Source: Spinacia oleracea (Eukaryota; Streptophyta; Magnoliopsida; Caryophyllales; Amaranthaceae). Taken from it: a stretch of 64,000 nucleotides of DNA. Location of the stretch: NCBI RefSeq assembly GCF_020520425.1, contig NC_079489.1, forward strand, positions 19,864,001 to 19,928,000. Direction: 5' to 3'. The notes below the pieces were generated by a model, which did not search any database, was not told where the DNA came from, and saw only the letters and a program-made list of their open reading frames with translations. Shown one piece after another: positions 1-15,800 of the stretch; position 1 is the first letter of the stretch, and the number at the start of each line of letters is the position of its first letter. A program made the position numbers and the translations under genes.

Positions 1-817
1 TCAAATTTGTTCTAATAAGTTCGAGCTCAAATATACGTACTAAACTCAACTAAACTACTTATTGAAAGATTCACGCACATATATTAACATTACACCATAT
101 TTTCCGGGAAGAGCGGGAGTGATTAACTGTATCTTGGGTACGGACCAGATTTTGGTGGGCTCAATCCCAATTCAGATAAGGCAAGATGGAGTTGGTTCCT
201 CTTCTTCAAATGCTCAGACTGCAACGGATGCCCAAGGACGAGGCAAGGATAAAGGAAAGGGAATTATGCAGGAAAAATAAGTTAGTTAATAGTATCTCTC
301 TTCACCTAGCTGGATTAATATGTGATTCTGTAATATATAGTTTAAAGAAACTAGGTGAAGTTTTTGATAGTGCTTTTGGATGGTTTAACAGTAGAAGTAA
401 GCGTAGCTTTTGGGCCGATGGTTTTTGGATTATGGCCAAGGTAATTTGTAAGGGTGACACCGTTTAATCTAATATAATTCTCCGTTGTGTGTGTTAAAAA
501 AAATTGGGTACGGACCAGCTCACAGTAAAAAAAAATTACCATAAGACGAAGATAGCCATATCCCAGCAACATTCTGCACTTCCTCTCAATCTACAATTGG
601 CAAGGATCACTGATGAAATACTGTAGACACTCTGTTTACATCCAAACTGTGGCTGAATTAATGAAGCGTAGATGCTCAGCAAACAGAGTTAATTTTTTAA
701 ACAAATTACTGCAGACTCAGAGCCTAAAATCAAACTGTGGTTGTATTTACAAGTGAGAAAGAAAACAAATGACCATTGGAATTTAACATATGACAGGAAA
801 TTAATCTGGTATCAACA
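1..817. other. 3' flank of PARG gene with one unassigned ORF
   Basis: The flank holds no gene I can name. A plus-strand frame open to a stop at 280 ends in a Gly/Lys/Asp-rich tail (GRGKDKGKGIMQEK) and could be the last exon of a gene that lies to the left of the window. It has no convincing ATG and I do not recognise it. A 15-base string, TTGGGTACGGACCAG, occurs twice (about 134-148 and 505-519), which suggests a small local duplication. The 3' UTR of the minus-strand PARG gene must lie just below 818. Confidence 0.4.
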
Positions 818-3800
818 CTATTCACCGGTAAGGTAGAATGATGGAAGCAGCCAAGAAAAGAAACCCAGCTTTGTCTCTCCCTTTGCGCGTCTGTAAGAAT
901 AATCTGCCAACATGTTCCAAAGGTCTCCAACGGTCCAATTATGGGACATAATCCAACTACGTACCTGCACCGAATTCCCAAGCGAATCGGAAATGAGCAT
1001 GTAAACTGTTTAGTAATATTCAAATGTCTATACGAGCTCATAACGATTCAGATATAAGTGGAAAACCATTGATTATAGGATCTTGTAAATCAGTTTCAAA
1101 ATTAGAGAAGCTAATGGAGTGGAGTGGAGTGGAGTGGAATGGAATGATTTCCTTCAAAAAATATAAGAAAGAAAGTACCTGATCCAAATTTCGCAAAGCC
1201 TCCATTTCAAATGTGTAATATAAAACAAAAGGTCTTAAGGCCTGAGAAGGTTAAACGAAAACATTAGATATGCTTGACGTTGGAGAGAACCCAAACAAGG
1301 AAAACACATTCCCTCACACACTTCCAAGTTCCTTTACAAACTCAGACAATAAACTAATGCAAGAAACAAAAAGAACAAAAGTTGGCAATGTTTGAAAAGT
1401 AAGTTATTTGAAATTACTCTTTGCATCTTATCAGTAGTCTGAAGCTTAGCTTAAGTGCTTAACAGAATTTTTCTTGAAACAATAAGTATAATCTGAGGAA
1501 AAACTAGTACGACAGGCTTCTGAAAGTCACAGAGAATATTGGTTCTGATAAAAGAGCAGTGAAGAAAGAGGGCCTAAATGGCAGAAACCAAAGAAAGCCA
1601 AATTGTATCGATCAAAACTAGCAGGACTATGATTATAGAAAGTAAATGTCAAAACGGATGAATGGAGATATCAGATAGAATAGAAACAGCAGACCAGAAA
1701 AAAGACACCTCTACAATTTCAAACAGTAAAAAAATAAAAACAAAATCAATGTGGACCAAAAAACGAAACAGAGAGAAAGCAGGCCCTTTGAGATAACAGG
1801 AATTAGGCCAATATTAAACTGTAAATACAGAAAGATTTGGGAAGCTGAAGGTTGCATAACCATATACGGTAGAGGATTTACACAAATTTCTCAAAGTTAA
1901 ACGATTACAATTGGTGGTTACCCTAACTTAATGAAGCGTTGTTACGGGTAATTCATGAGAAGTTGAGAACTACCTTTCTCGAGATGTATAGCACCAAAAA
2001 CACTTTGACGTTTCAACAATCTAGAAAAAACTAACTTTAAAACAGCAGCACTGGAAGTAAAAGTCACCTGAGATGCAGCTAGCCACTGTATAACTGTCTT
2101 TACTTGAGGATCTCCACCAAAAGCACCACAACCCCAGTTTCCAGTAGCAATCCCAACATCACTATGACACATTTGCAGCTTAAAGTCCATACTCTGAGTC
2201 GCTTTTGATCCATCAGTGTCTGGAAAGATCCCACAGTCCTGGAGAGGCCAAAAATAGATATTGAATCAGGTCAATGTTGAACATTTAACCTAACTTGACA
2301 AGGAAAGCAACAACCTACTTTATCATAGGCTAGAAAAACGTCCTTATGAATTTGAGGGCCCTAACTCCCAACAAAGAAAGAATATAGAAAAAAATGGGCG
2401 AGCAAAATAACAAAGCACAATAGGTACAAGAAAGTTGGCTCCTTACTGTTGCTTGACTTTCAGAGTTGTTGACATCCATAGGATCACTACCAGGCTGAAC
2501 TTCGCGAGAACTGGAACATTGCAACGGGATCTGAAACTGCTGATCTTTAGGTTGATCCAGAAAGCCACAGAATGCCTTGTTAACCTCTCTGTCAAAATCA
2601 AACAGTTAGCTATGTACCTTCACAAGAGAAAATGAAATTTCAGTATCTTACAAGGAACGCAATACGCCACATCATTTTCTGCACAACATCTTAAAATTTT
2701 CGAATAACCTATGGCTTTAACCCTTTGCTCATAACAACTATTTACACACATTACATTTGTTATTCAGTGATCCCAATTTGACTACATAGACAATTGCCCC
2801 TCAAGATCGGAAATACATGTAGATGTAACACCCATCTGATTCTATACTTTTCACGGTGCATCTTATTTGTGTAATCCGAAAAGAAGATTAAAAAAGGTAA
2901 CAGAAAGTGAAAGCTACGCTTGCATTTGCAAGAAGCAGTGCAAATGACAACTTGACAGACGAAAGTCTTCTTACATTTAAACCCTTAGCTAGACAAACCC
3001 ATGTACCACTATATAATTATCTATTACTACCTCCATTTTCCTGAGCTCCACTCAGTTACTCCAACAACATGAACCAAGGAGAACTCAAGATGAGGACCAC
3101 TCGTGTACATACTCTTGCTTTTAGGAGGAGAGAGATAAGAGAGTAAGAGAATTTGTCGGTATTAAATGTAACTGGGTCCGTAAAAGTAGGGGGATGATGA
3201 TAAAATATGAATAGAACTTATAGAAGGCTGACATAAAGAGAACAAAGTAAAAGTGAGTAGAACTTAGGAAACAAATTAAAACGGAGAGAGTAGAACTTAG
3301 TAAAATGAGGTAGTACTTGAAGCAAAGACCAGATTAAACCAAACCAGATGGTCTTACCTTCGCTTCCTTATTATCAAAAAGATTTTTAAAATCATATTAA
3401 TAAAATTATGAAAATTAGATAACTGGAAAACAAAGATTAAGACGAATCTAACAAGATCCCACCTAACAATAAGTTTTTCTTATATACTTTTTGAGTTTTT
3501 TCACTTCCAAAAAATTCACCACTTGGGTTTAAAAGCTTTTTAAGATGAGGAGAAATATGGAAAGTTGAGAGCTAACTCATGTGATTACACAAAAAGCAAG
3601 CACATTGTTTTATTCATTCACCCACTTGGCCACTTGCACCCAAAATAAAATCCTAATCAGGTAAGTGATGCAATTATTTAGGAACTTCCCAAATAGACAA
3701 ATGCTGCAATATTAGAGTAAAAATTGGTCTAAGTTTAATCAAAACAAGAGATTAAATCAAATCAGACCAAACCATACCCCTTTAAAAAATGGTCAAAGTT

Positions 3801-6800
3801 TAATCAAATCAAGAGATTAAATCAAAACAGACCAAACCATACCCCTTTAAAAAATCAGATTAGATCGAGAGCACAAGTCCAACTTAACAGGTAAATAGAG
3901 CAAACAAGAACAAAGTGACAACTCAACCCGTCCATACTCCATTGACAAATAAACAACCAACTCCAGACTAGATTATTTTTTAAAAAAAAAAAAAAAAAAC
4001 CACGTCACGGAGGTAGCATTCATAGGGTAAAGAAGTAGAAAGGGTCATCGCATCCTTCTCTTTAAGCTCTATAGCTTAGCATATTTAACTATTTTGTTTT
4101 ATTAAGCCTAAATTAGCATACTTACAATCCTTTCAAATTTCACAAGACATGAGAAGCGAAAACCCAATGTAAGGCCATCTACACTTAAATAAACTACAAG
4201 AAAACAAGAATCTAAACCTCAAGAGGTAGTCAACTCTGTATTGTCTCAATCCTGGGCGGGACAATGCATCTACCGCAACAATTTTTGTTGTACGTCTTCC
4301 CAGAGAATCAACTTCTCTCAAGTCTACATGGTTTCCAGCATAACGAAACGTAGAGGCATATCTACAGCAAATTTAAAGATTGTGCGATGAGAATGCATAG
4401 TTATGATGTCATCTAACAAGTTAAACAATGCGTGCAGAAAATTACGCCAGTAATGTGATAGTGGAAATATCAACCACGTCAGCATATCTTTAGTGGATCA
4501 AATAACTTCAGCCTTAATAAAGTTCATAATAAAATCTTCGTGACTTCAACCTTAAAAAAGTATGATGATATGAATCTACTCTTAAGTTTGAAGTCATTAA
4601 GATTTGATACATGCATTTTATGGGGGAAAAATAATCAACATTAGATATCATCAATTCATCACATTTATCAGCTCTACGTCACTAACCCTGAGTAGTTTGA
4701 GAAGCGTTCTGCGCCAACAATTTCTATCGCCTCATTGTCTGACATGGAAGGCAAAAAAAGTATGCCAGCAATCAGTTCAGGATTGATCATGAAACGGATC
4801 TCCTCCTACAAAAAAGTAACTAGCAATGAAACAGGGAAATTTTCTCAGCGAAGAGACTTAAATCATTGTAGTGCAGGATCAATGAAAAAAAAAATCATTT
4901 AGCAAGACATAAAATCAACAATTATGAGTTCCCGCATAGGAGTTCAGGTAGTAACAGCTTGGGTAGGTTTTTCATGCCATACAGATTCATTGTGTAAAAA
5001 GGTTTGACCTAATCATCCCCGATCTCCGACGCTTATAGCCCATTAAAAAAATTAAAAAATAAATTCTAATGACAGAGACAAAGACATAGATGAGGGGAAT
5101 GGTTTCAGCAATCAGTGCAGTTGGAAAAGTTCAGCCAAGCTAATAAAAAAACAAAATGGTTTGCAGCCCGTACAGAGGAAAAGGGAATGACAAACAAAAA
5201 AGGAAGCAAATCATTACAAATTTGCAACGCTGTACAAGGGGCTATCAGTTGCTTGGCAAATCCTCGATTTACAAAGAGACAATACACTGAGATTTCCTGA
5301 ACCTTATGCATATAATATACACACGTAAAAGATAGATTAGAAATCAGACAAGATCATAAGACGAGCAAAGTGTCGAACACGAGAGAGTAACACAGCCAAT
5401 GAACTTGTAACACAAGGTGTACCTTGTTCTCAGATACAATTATTATGAAGTTCTCAAAAGTGCATAGAACATAGCTCTGTTGTTTAAAAAGACATCAACT
5501 GCAATCAGGTAATTGGGCTCTGGATCCAAAGCAAATGAAGCAAGTGGAAGGCACACAGCTAATAAAAAACAAGGAATGTATTTTCACTGATAGAAATAAT
5601 ATAATTATTCCTTCATCCTGCACCTAAGAACTGCAAACCATGTTTTTTCACAAGTAGGATGAATTTATTTACAATTTGATAGCAGAATCACATTAATACA
5701 CATAAGCTACAGATCACTGAATTTCTCATAGTAATGCAAATGCATACTACCTATATTTTTTTTTTTTTGTTCCACACTTCTACTACTTGCTGTAGATATG
5801 TAGATTAAGAAAATTGTGGAAAAGGTGAGTAGGTGTAAGAAAAAGTAGGATAAAGTAGGAGAGAGAGTGTAAAAAGGTGGGTGGGTGTAAGAAAAAGTAA
5901 GAGAGATAGTGTGAAAAGGTGTAATATTGTGGGGTAAGAGAGGTAAGATGGTAAGGGGGTATGACAAATATGGAATAAAGTAAACTGAGTAGAACAAAAA
6001 AACAACCATAAATGGAAAGTGAGTAGAACAAAAGAGAACGGAGGTAGTACAACTAATAAACGAGCATCATTCATGACCTTTCCTATTGAGAACCATCTCA
6101 ACAGAAGAGTTTTAATTCAATGATCTCGTCTCACCTACAGAAATACAGGAGTAACCTTCTGACACCTTGTGTGTCGGGTGCTCTCTTAATACACTATATA
6201 CGTGTAATAGCTCTATGGGTCATCTTGTGATGGAAACCAGCCAAAGTTAAGCCAATAGGTGATCATGAAATTTGCAGGAATACATCCTTACTATGAATCC
6301 CTATGAACAAACAACAGGCAAGTCCTTTCAATCGGACCACGCATAAGAGATGCCACTTGATTGTCTATACCATCCAACAATTACAATTCGGTATGTCCTC
6401 AACTCCATAACCTAATAAAAAGGATATGACAAAGCATGTGAGGTGAAAAAACAAAAAAGTAAGAAGGAAGTTTGCCCTCCTATCTCTCTCGCATCTGTGT
6501 ATGCATCAACTATTCAAGACCACGTTCGTAAAAATTAACAATGAAAATAAAAACCAAATTTCACACCTCTTAATTAGCGAAAAAAAGGTATGAGAAGAAC
6601 AATAAAAGAAAACCTTCGTAACAATAGGCAAAAAGATTTCCAAGAGAAGGCTTTAAAACATACATGAGAGACAAACATCTCAGCAAAGAATTATAAATCA
6701 AAATGGACTGCTGAGTTAGAAGAAAATTGAGCAAACATTACTGCAAGTTTAAGTTTAGCCCACCTGAACACAACCCTTAGACAGAGCCCCACCACCAAGA

Positions 6801-9800
6801 TACTTGTTTGCGAAATCAACTTCCAGAGCCCCTCTAGACTGGTCTTCAATCAAGCCTGAAGGGCAGATCTTTCACAAGAATGTAAAGTTTGAAATGTGTT
6901 CCATTGTTTAATACATTGTACAAATTTCAGAAACAGTTATAACCAAATTCAGATAATAAACAGATTTCCACTTCACATATTTCTTACCTCAAACAGGCAG
7001 AGGGGAACTATAGAGTTGGCCCAGAAACCAGCAGTGGGATAAGAAACAAGAGGTGAATTATGATCCAGAGGAAGAACTTTCCTTTCAAATGAAACAAATC
7101 CCGTTGGTATACATGAATGTATTCTCTCAAAATAATGTACGATGCACTTGATTTTATGCTCTTGATTTTCATGGTAGTTTTCATACAACATCCTACAAAG
7201 AAAAAGGGGCAAAAAGAACCGTTATATAGCTTTCACAGAAACAGAAGATTGAATAAAACAGAAGTGAGTGCTGCAGATATAGTCATGTGCAAAATAAAAG
7301 ATGCAAAAAGGTTTAAGAGTAGGGGTGATATTGAGCTTGGTCAACTTGGAACTATTTGAATTCAACTCGGACAAAACTCAACTCAAGCTCAAGATCATAA
7401 CGAGTGTCCTTGGTCAAAGCCTAAACCGACTTGGAAAACCTGTGAACAACTTGATAATATTTTTTTGGATGGGCAAACCTCGAACATTGTTGCTTTATTT
7501 TTGTTATTTATCTATGGTAAGTTGGTACGGCGGCAACTGTATTCTTAGGGCCATTTTTCAAAATAACCCAAGTTCAAATTTCAAAATTGACCTTCAAGTA
7601 GAAAAATCTCTTCCGAAGTACATTACTTCTGATGGCTTTTAATTAGGTTACAATAACTGAGACTAGAGGTAGATTATGTAACTTTACATATAATTACTAA
7701 ATTTAAATATGCAAACTCTAAAGAAAGTAAGAAACAACATCTTTAGGGCTATTTCCATAAAGGTGGGTTTTCTTTACTTAAGGGTTAATCGGGGAGTTTG
7801 AAACAAATCAGGGTTATTTTGAGGGCCCAAGTATGGGGTTACTCGTAGAAAAAAAAAAGCGGATGCGGTCGCGTTGTCGCGGAAACCGCTTGTAACGGAA
7901 TAATAGAACGGATCGCGGCTAACGCGGTGTGAATTTTTTAAAAAATACACATTAACATGTCTAAGCCTTATTATTACATTTTTAGTCTAAAAAGTATTAT
8001 ATCAACATAATATAACCAAATCTATCCTAATATGAGTGAGTATTATATTCTGTGAACAAATAAGCACTCGAAATATCATGTTTCATAAAATACATAACTA
8101 ATTACAAAAATATTTTTGGTCAATTGATGTAAAAGAACGGTGTAACGGAGAAAAAAACGTCTAACGCGGCGAGTCACCGCTACGTAACGGACGACGCAGG
8201 AAGAAAGACGTGATTTTTGTCAAACCGTAACGTAACGGGTTTTCACGGAACGGCAAATCCAAAATAAGTTACAGAACGGCCGTTACATAACGGAAGGGCC
8301 GAGTTTTAATTCCACGGGGTTACTATAAATGCCATATTTTTACATTACATAGAGAAAAGAATATATAAAAACATAAACCAAAAATAGGTCTACAGTAGTT
8401 AGAATTCTTAGAAATAACAGGCAAAAAACAAGTACGCCCTCCGTTCTTGAACTTTAGCCCTATTTCCTTATTGAGCTGTTTTTTATGTTAGTCCTACTTG
8501 GTAACTTTCCTTCTTTTTTTAGCCAATAGTTATCCCCATTATACCCTCATATCAAAATTGTAATTTCAATTTCGTCCTAAGTAAATCCCCTTCTGGTCTT
8601 AATCTTTTCACTCTCCTACCCACATGGGTGAGCACATGGGTAAAATTCCTATGAGATTCTGTGACAAGTGCCTTTAGAATTGATTGTCTGAGATTCCAAA
8701 CAAGACTAACATATGAAAGCGGAGGGAGCATATAAATTAATACCCCGTCAAACATTCAGGTATACACGCAACATCCAACTGATTGAAGTCCTCCCCTTCT
8801 AATTGACGTCTAAGGATAATGCATAGCAGTGGAATACTTCAATAACTACATAGCACAGAAGAACGACAGATCTCATGCAGCAGAAGTGATCTAAGTCAGT
8901 TTACTCTTGATCAGCACTGAGAAAAACTGAACTTCCCTCTTTAAAGGTAGACCCCTTTCTTTTTCAAGTTTTAGAAAAGATCTTTCGTCATCTTAAAAGG
9001 TAGACATACTTCTATCAAATAGACAGCAAGAAAGTATTGCCAGAGTACAAAAGAGAACTAAGGTAAAGAAAGTAATGCCCCCAAGCCGTGCACAACAATT
9101 AATCTACAAAGCAAAATACGTCAACTACCACTAAGATTTAACACTTCTTATCAAGAGGGCTCTTGATGCAAGCAAGCTCTGTTCTAAAAACACCGCTGGA
9201 TTCATTTTTCCATGTGCACTGCCAATTGTCAAGGAACCATCCTCCACCATATTAACAAGCCATTATTTATTCGCTCTTCTTTTCCAAGCCACAAAACAAC
9301 TTTGGAAGAACAAGTTTACACCCAACTTATTCCAAATGAGGCTAATAGTGCCAAAGAGAAAGAAACAAAGAGAAGAAAAGTAAATTATGATTAACATACG
9401 ACATAGACATCAATGATTAGCAACAACTTTCTACACCATTTCACACATTGTGTTCCAATAAGACTATAGGTCCTTACATGTCCCTTAGCCACGACCATAA
9501 TCAACCTACATGGTTTGCTTCACCGAAATGACAGTCTGACAAAGTGACAAGGGAAACCCAAAAGATAATCCATGAATCACAACCCCCAACCTTCCAACCC
9601 TGATACCAAGAGTCATTCTGGTGTAATGGTGACCAGTGGAGATCTAGGGCTCTCCTAGGTAAGGTTCACAGGTATCTGTACGCAACAGTTTTTTGATAAT
9701 AGGTAATAATGGTTGATGCTTTAATAGAAATGATCTATAATGGATGTCACGTTGTGATTTTAAAAACACATGTTATGGAATGATTTTTGCATAATAGAAA

Positions 9801-12800
9801 ATTGAAAATACTTAATCAAACAACATTAATGAATCTGTGGCCTTGATTTAATTACATAGTCTCAAGCGAGATAAGACACCAAAAAATAAGAAAAAGCACC
9901 TAAAACAATGGAATCCAAGTTCATCCCCGTAGCAGTAAACTATGAAAAGTTAGTCAAAACTCTAAAATGTGAAGATGCCAAAGCATTGCTAAACTTCTGC
10001 AAAACATCAAAGCAAAAACCATGAAGGACGAAGCCCAAGAATACCTAGTAGGACGACCATGACAAAGCACTTAAACCATAGAGTGAGAGTGAGACAACCT
10101 GATACGGGTCATATCTGCCTCGCCCTAAACCAAACACACTCTATCATAAGAATTTGTTAAACAAAACTCAAAAAACACTTAAAAGCATAAAATTGTGAGA
10201 CAACCTCTTATGCCTATATCTAAAACCAACACACCATATCATACGTATTTTTAAAACAAAACTAAAAAAAAAACCTCAGTCTTAAAATGATCAACAACCT
10301 TATTAATCGACAACCTAGCAACAAAAGTAACAATGGAAACCTTCCACCCCCTTGACAAAGACACGCTAAGATGAAAATACAAAATAGAGTACACTATGAC
10401 CAATAATCTATTAAAGTTGATGGTCAAACTAATTGGTCTAGAATATCTGGCCTTAGCATAGAGATGCATTTCAGGCTTTTCAACACTAGAGTAAAATAAG
10501 TATAACTCATACTAAAACACATTATCCATCATTATTTACTCCCAGAAGACCTTGAAAGACAATCCGTAAGCAAACTGCTACAAACCAAGACCTATCTTGA
10601 TCCACAGCTTATCTACCTCTATACTAAAGGGTAAAGACTTTTAATTACTAATCTCACAATTCACAAGATCTCTAAAGCCAAGTAATACCACTCCGAGCCA
10701 TCAAGTGTAGGAAAACCGACAACCATTAAGAGATGTCCTCTACAACAGCCTGCTGTGTAACGAACGTACTATGCACAACCAGAAGTTATTAAATGAAGAT
10801 CCTCCTCTTCTACCCATCTAATTACCATATAAAGAAACTTGAAATTTGTATTCCCCTGTCTAACTCACTTTCCTTTTTAGGTGTACACTTTTCCGGCCAT
10901 TGCTGAGACTTGATTTTCAATGACTAGGGAAATGAGAGGCTGGCAGCCTTTCTAGTGTACAGCAGTACAGAAGCAGGTCTGTCAGCAAACACCTATAGTT
11001 GTGGGTGAGAAATGAGGGGGGAAAATCCCCGTCATCCACAAGGAAATAAGGAAGCAGAAGAAAGAAGATGCATTTAAATTCATCTGAAACAAATGAATAT
11101 GCCATTAGTTGTCAAAGAATTCCGCAATTTGCTTCCAAGTATCAGCCATCCTTCAGGCTTTCTAGTGTATAATCTACAAGCTATTTTGGACTTCAGGGCA
11201 CCAGCTTTAGGTTCTTTAGTTATCATGTTTGGCTCAGCTTGACTCCTCAAGAATGAAATCACCTAGATTCTATGAAGTCAGGAAACTTCCCCACCCACCC
11301 TCGCACACAAAAAAAGAAAAATAAAAAGAATGAAGTAAGGAAAGAAGCCAATTAGGTCATTAAATAGATGGGAAGGTTCCATTGCTTGCCTGACACGGTC
11401 TTTGAAAGAAAACTTAATCAAATCATAAATTTATTTATTTTTTTAAAAAAAAAGAAAAAGAAAGAAAGAAGGCTACTAGTTCACTTAATAGATAGGAAGG
11501 TGCCATGGCTAGCATTACAAGGCTTTAAAAAAAAACAAGTTCACCAAATCCTACAACAAAAACAACAACAAACACAAGCCCTTAAGCCCAAATAGAGGCA
11601 GCTACATAGATATCATCCTATCTTCATTCCTTTTTATCAAGCGTCAAGTGCTCTTGGAAGCGTTGGAACCCCAAAGGCCTTTTGAGTCTATTTCAAGTTC
11701 TCAATCCATGTCATGCTTGGTCTGCCTTGGCTACTTTTCAGGACTTCAAGTCCCCAATATTCCAACACCCCACTCTTATTGGATCTTCCACCCATTAACA
11801 ATGAGCCTGCCTAAATCAATCTAGATGGTTCTCTCTTATCTTATCCTCAATTGTAGAAACTACAACTTTCATGCATATCTCATCATAGCAAGCTCTGCCT
11901 TCACTTGTTTTACCACATAATATCTTAGCATGCATCTTTGTTCCACACTCACCAGTTAACATATCTTTCTTGAACACCCTGATCCATATAATGAAATCAG
12001 CCTAATAGAAGTCCTAAAATTTAATATCTCTTAACTCTTGTAGGCAAATCATGAATTTACAACGATAAAATGCTCCTGCTTCTCCCTAATTTACTCAATC
12101 GGTATATAACCATTTGAGCCACTTCTTGATCAATATCTCTGTTTTTTTTTTTGTACATGGAGCTGCTTCTTAAAACACTCACTGGCAGTTAACTCCTCCA
12201 TCCAATTTCACCATTGTTTGGTCCTTACCTTTTTCGGTACTTCACGAACGCCCTGCGGGCACCTAAAACTAAGTTTACCTATGTTTCATTTAAAATCTTG
12301 AGATTTAATCTCTCGTCTGTGTAGATCCAACTTAGATCTTTACTGGCCTCTCATCAACGAATACAATATGGTTTGCAAAAAACATCATACACATGGAAAC
12401 TCATATAGAAATGTCTTCATTAACTCATCTAGAAATGTCTTCATTAACTCATCTCTCATCCATGAAAGTTAAAAGTAAGAAAAGGTTGAGTGCATATCCT
12501 TGATGCAGCCAAATCGTAACAAGGAAATCCGCTTACACTTTATAATTTTGTTTTTTTCCTTCACTTGCCTAGACATGTCCTTGATTAAATCAAACCACTA
12601 AAACTCTAGCAAGGGTACCATATTCTGTAATAGCCCATCAAAGTACTTCTTTAGGTATCTTATCATATGCCTTCAACAAATCTATGAACAACACATGTAA
12701 TAATTCTAGATCATATATATTAAGGGCTGGAAGAAGTGAGTGAAATAGTGAAGGCAAGTTCATGTAAATTTACATCAGAAGATATTTGGCCTCCAAAAAT

Positions 12801-15800
12801 CTCATTCTATTCCCCTAAGAATCCAGAAAGAGCAAGGGGCTCAACAGCCCTACCCAACAAATCGTTAGGAAGTTTGATGAAAGGCTTTTCACTGCAACTT
12901 AGATGATGGGGATAATCTTTTAAATCATAAGAAAAATAAGGAAAAGTGGTACTTTCACACAGAAATATAATTATATTTAGATATCAAGAGCAAGAAAGAT
13001 AGGGGAAAGGGAGCAGGAGCTAACTAAATAAATATTATAATTCTCAAACACGACGTTATGTATTCACGGAGTTATTTGAGCATTGGGAAACCCGAAATGT
13101 TCAAATACTGCTTACTTAGCAAACACACTTGAACATCCATCAAAAGGAGAAAAGCGATAACATACGCAAATAATCTATCAAAGTTGATCACTGGTAGATG
13201 ATTGGCACCTCTATTGGCAGTTGGAAACAAGCAAAAGAAGGAGCATGCTATCAGAGCGGCGATAAGCTCCTATACAAAAGCATAGAAACTTGTTGTTAGA
13301 AGACCTCTTCACATTACAAATACAACTGGCATGCAGAATTTAAAACAGAACACTGCTCTGTAGTTTGTACAAGTGCAAACACAAACAATAATCTACAAAC
13401 TGCAATATCATGTATATTTAGAACTGGGATAAAACCTCGACAAACATCACTCTCCCTTTGCCAAGATAAACACCACCTATTGCACGGTAATACTAATACA
13501 AAACTATGAACTAACACAAGACCACATGGAATTCTCACTTTTTATCCCTAGAGAACTGCTCTGACTGTAGAGTACACACTCTATTCTCCTTGGAAAATTC
13601 CATTCCCTAATCAGAACAAATTCCACGGCTGATGACTGACATAGTGACATTAAGTAGATACATTCTTCAATCTTAATCGTAATCTTAATCTTAATGCATA
13701 GCTGATGACTGACATAATGACATTAAGTAGATACCTTCTTCGATCTTAATCTTAATGCAACGCTTCTTAACTGTAACTTTTTTCTACTAGTGATTGGCAT
13801 GTAGGAAAGTCAAAGATGCAATACAGGAGAGATGCATACTCTTTCCAACTTTTCTTAGCAAACTGAGGAAACATTTTCAGACAGAAAAAAAGCATACTCC
13901 ATCCGGCTCCCAATTAAGTTTTAACATAGTTTTTTAGTATGTTTTTCCTCTCTATCTTTTCTCTTACAGTTACACCTCACACGGCCACACCCACTTAACC
14001 AACCACTTTTTAGTCTCTAGTTATCTACTATGGGCCTTTCAAAGATACAAGACAGACATCTCAAAGATACCTGCTCGAGAGGGGCTCAATAGAGGAGAAT
14101 GTTTATCTTGCAACGATATCAAAGATTATCTAATCACACATTGATTTCAAGGCAGGAGACAGAAAACACCTCATCAGTACAGAATCTTGAAGTACAGTGA
14201 GCACTAGTGCAATGTAACTACAACAGACACTTCATACAGAACAAATGTTATTAACAACTAGTTGATACACTGACATCATTGACAATATTACAAAGTCAAG
14301 TTTTTCAGCAATTGGAATGAATCAAGTAGAATTTTATTTTATTTTATTTTAAAAGCGAAGATCATATGCTTTTTGAGCATAGGAAATTTATTACCGCAAG
14401 ACATTGTACCCATTTTTACTTTTAAGGATGATTAAATAGTTGTAGGTAGATACCTGGCTGAGGAGAACAATGCCTGGTTGTTGTGGTTTCAGTAAGCGTA
14501 GACCAGTATCAACTCCAACCATAATTATGTCTGCATACTGATAGTGAGATTCTAAAAGTGTAGGAAATCTTAGTAACAATTCAGCCATCACAGGGATTAC
14601 TTCCCCAAACCATTTTGCTGCTTCAGCCCTTGTCAAAAACTGCAAAAAATATGACACCGTCATACATTATTCAGGACATCTCTTTGTAAACACCTGTCTT
14701 GTCTCATGCAGTCATGTATAGCACCATTGGTTACTCAATGCAGATTCAGTCAAATTTTAGTAACATCAGAACTATATAATGTTACCCTACTTAATATATC
14801 AAGCATTTTCTTTTCCACATTAGTAATCTTGCAGTCACTTTGTTTCTTATATGCAAAGACGCAGTACAAAGAAAGCAAGCTTTCTCAAACATATGATGTT
14901 CAATTGTTCAAATGTTCATTTTCTAATATTGGAGTTTTATTTTTATGAGAACAAATATTTTATTTAAGTGTAAGGAAAGGAGTACAGCTAGACGACAATA
15001 TTTCCTCTCTAAAATTCACAAAAAATTTACATAATAGCCGTATTCCTTTGTATCTTCCCAAGTGAGTAATTTGTGAATGCTTGAATGCTCCAGCTGCTTT
15101 AGCCCACAGACATGGTGACAAAGAAACAATATCCCACTAACTATCAGGGGAAGCAGAGACTCCTGTAAAAATCCTTCATTTCGTTCCTATCAAATAGTCC
15201 AGGATAGCCATCATCGCATTTCTCCAACAATTTCTTCTCCTTTGTCGTTCCAAACCCCAGAAATCTGATTTGCAGTCACTCCATACTATTTGAAAGGGAA
15301 GCACAAATCTTTCCAAAAGGTGAAACCCTCGTCCCAAAGCCCCCATCACCCGGCCACTCGACAATCTTCCTCTTTCTTCACTGTTAGAAGTCTTCCCTGC
15401 CTTTTGGTAATGAAATTAATACTAGCTTGCCATAAGTGCGTTTCCATGGAGGTACTTGCGGGGTGCTTATACATCATATCATCATTCCACTTTCATCAAA
15501 TTGTGGAAATCCACAATCTTTAAGCAAATTTTCCCCAGAAATATTTGTATTCTTTCTCACAATAATACATATTCCTTAAATTCCTCTCTTATATATTTAT
15601 GTTACTCAATCATCCAAACAAACAAGAAATTGTCTGCCTCTCCCTTATATGATTCATAAAATCTCGATCAACCTCAATAAACCCAGATCAAACTTTTGAA
15701 TAGCATAACAAATACACATGTAAATACAAAATTAAAATCAATTCATTTATATAAAGCCCCACAATAATGCCATTTAAATTGCATATAATTCATGCAAAAA

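Noticed and set aside
5105-5311. Overlapping ORFs on both strands in PARG intron 5
   Set aside because: Short, no homology recognised, inside an intron of a well-defined gene.
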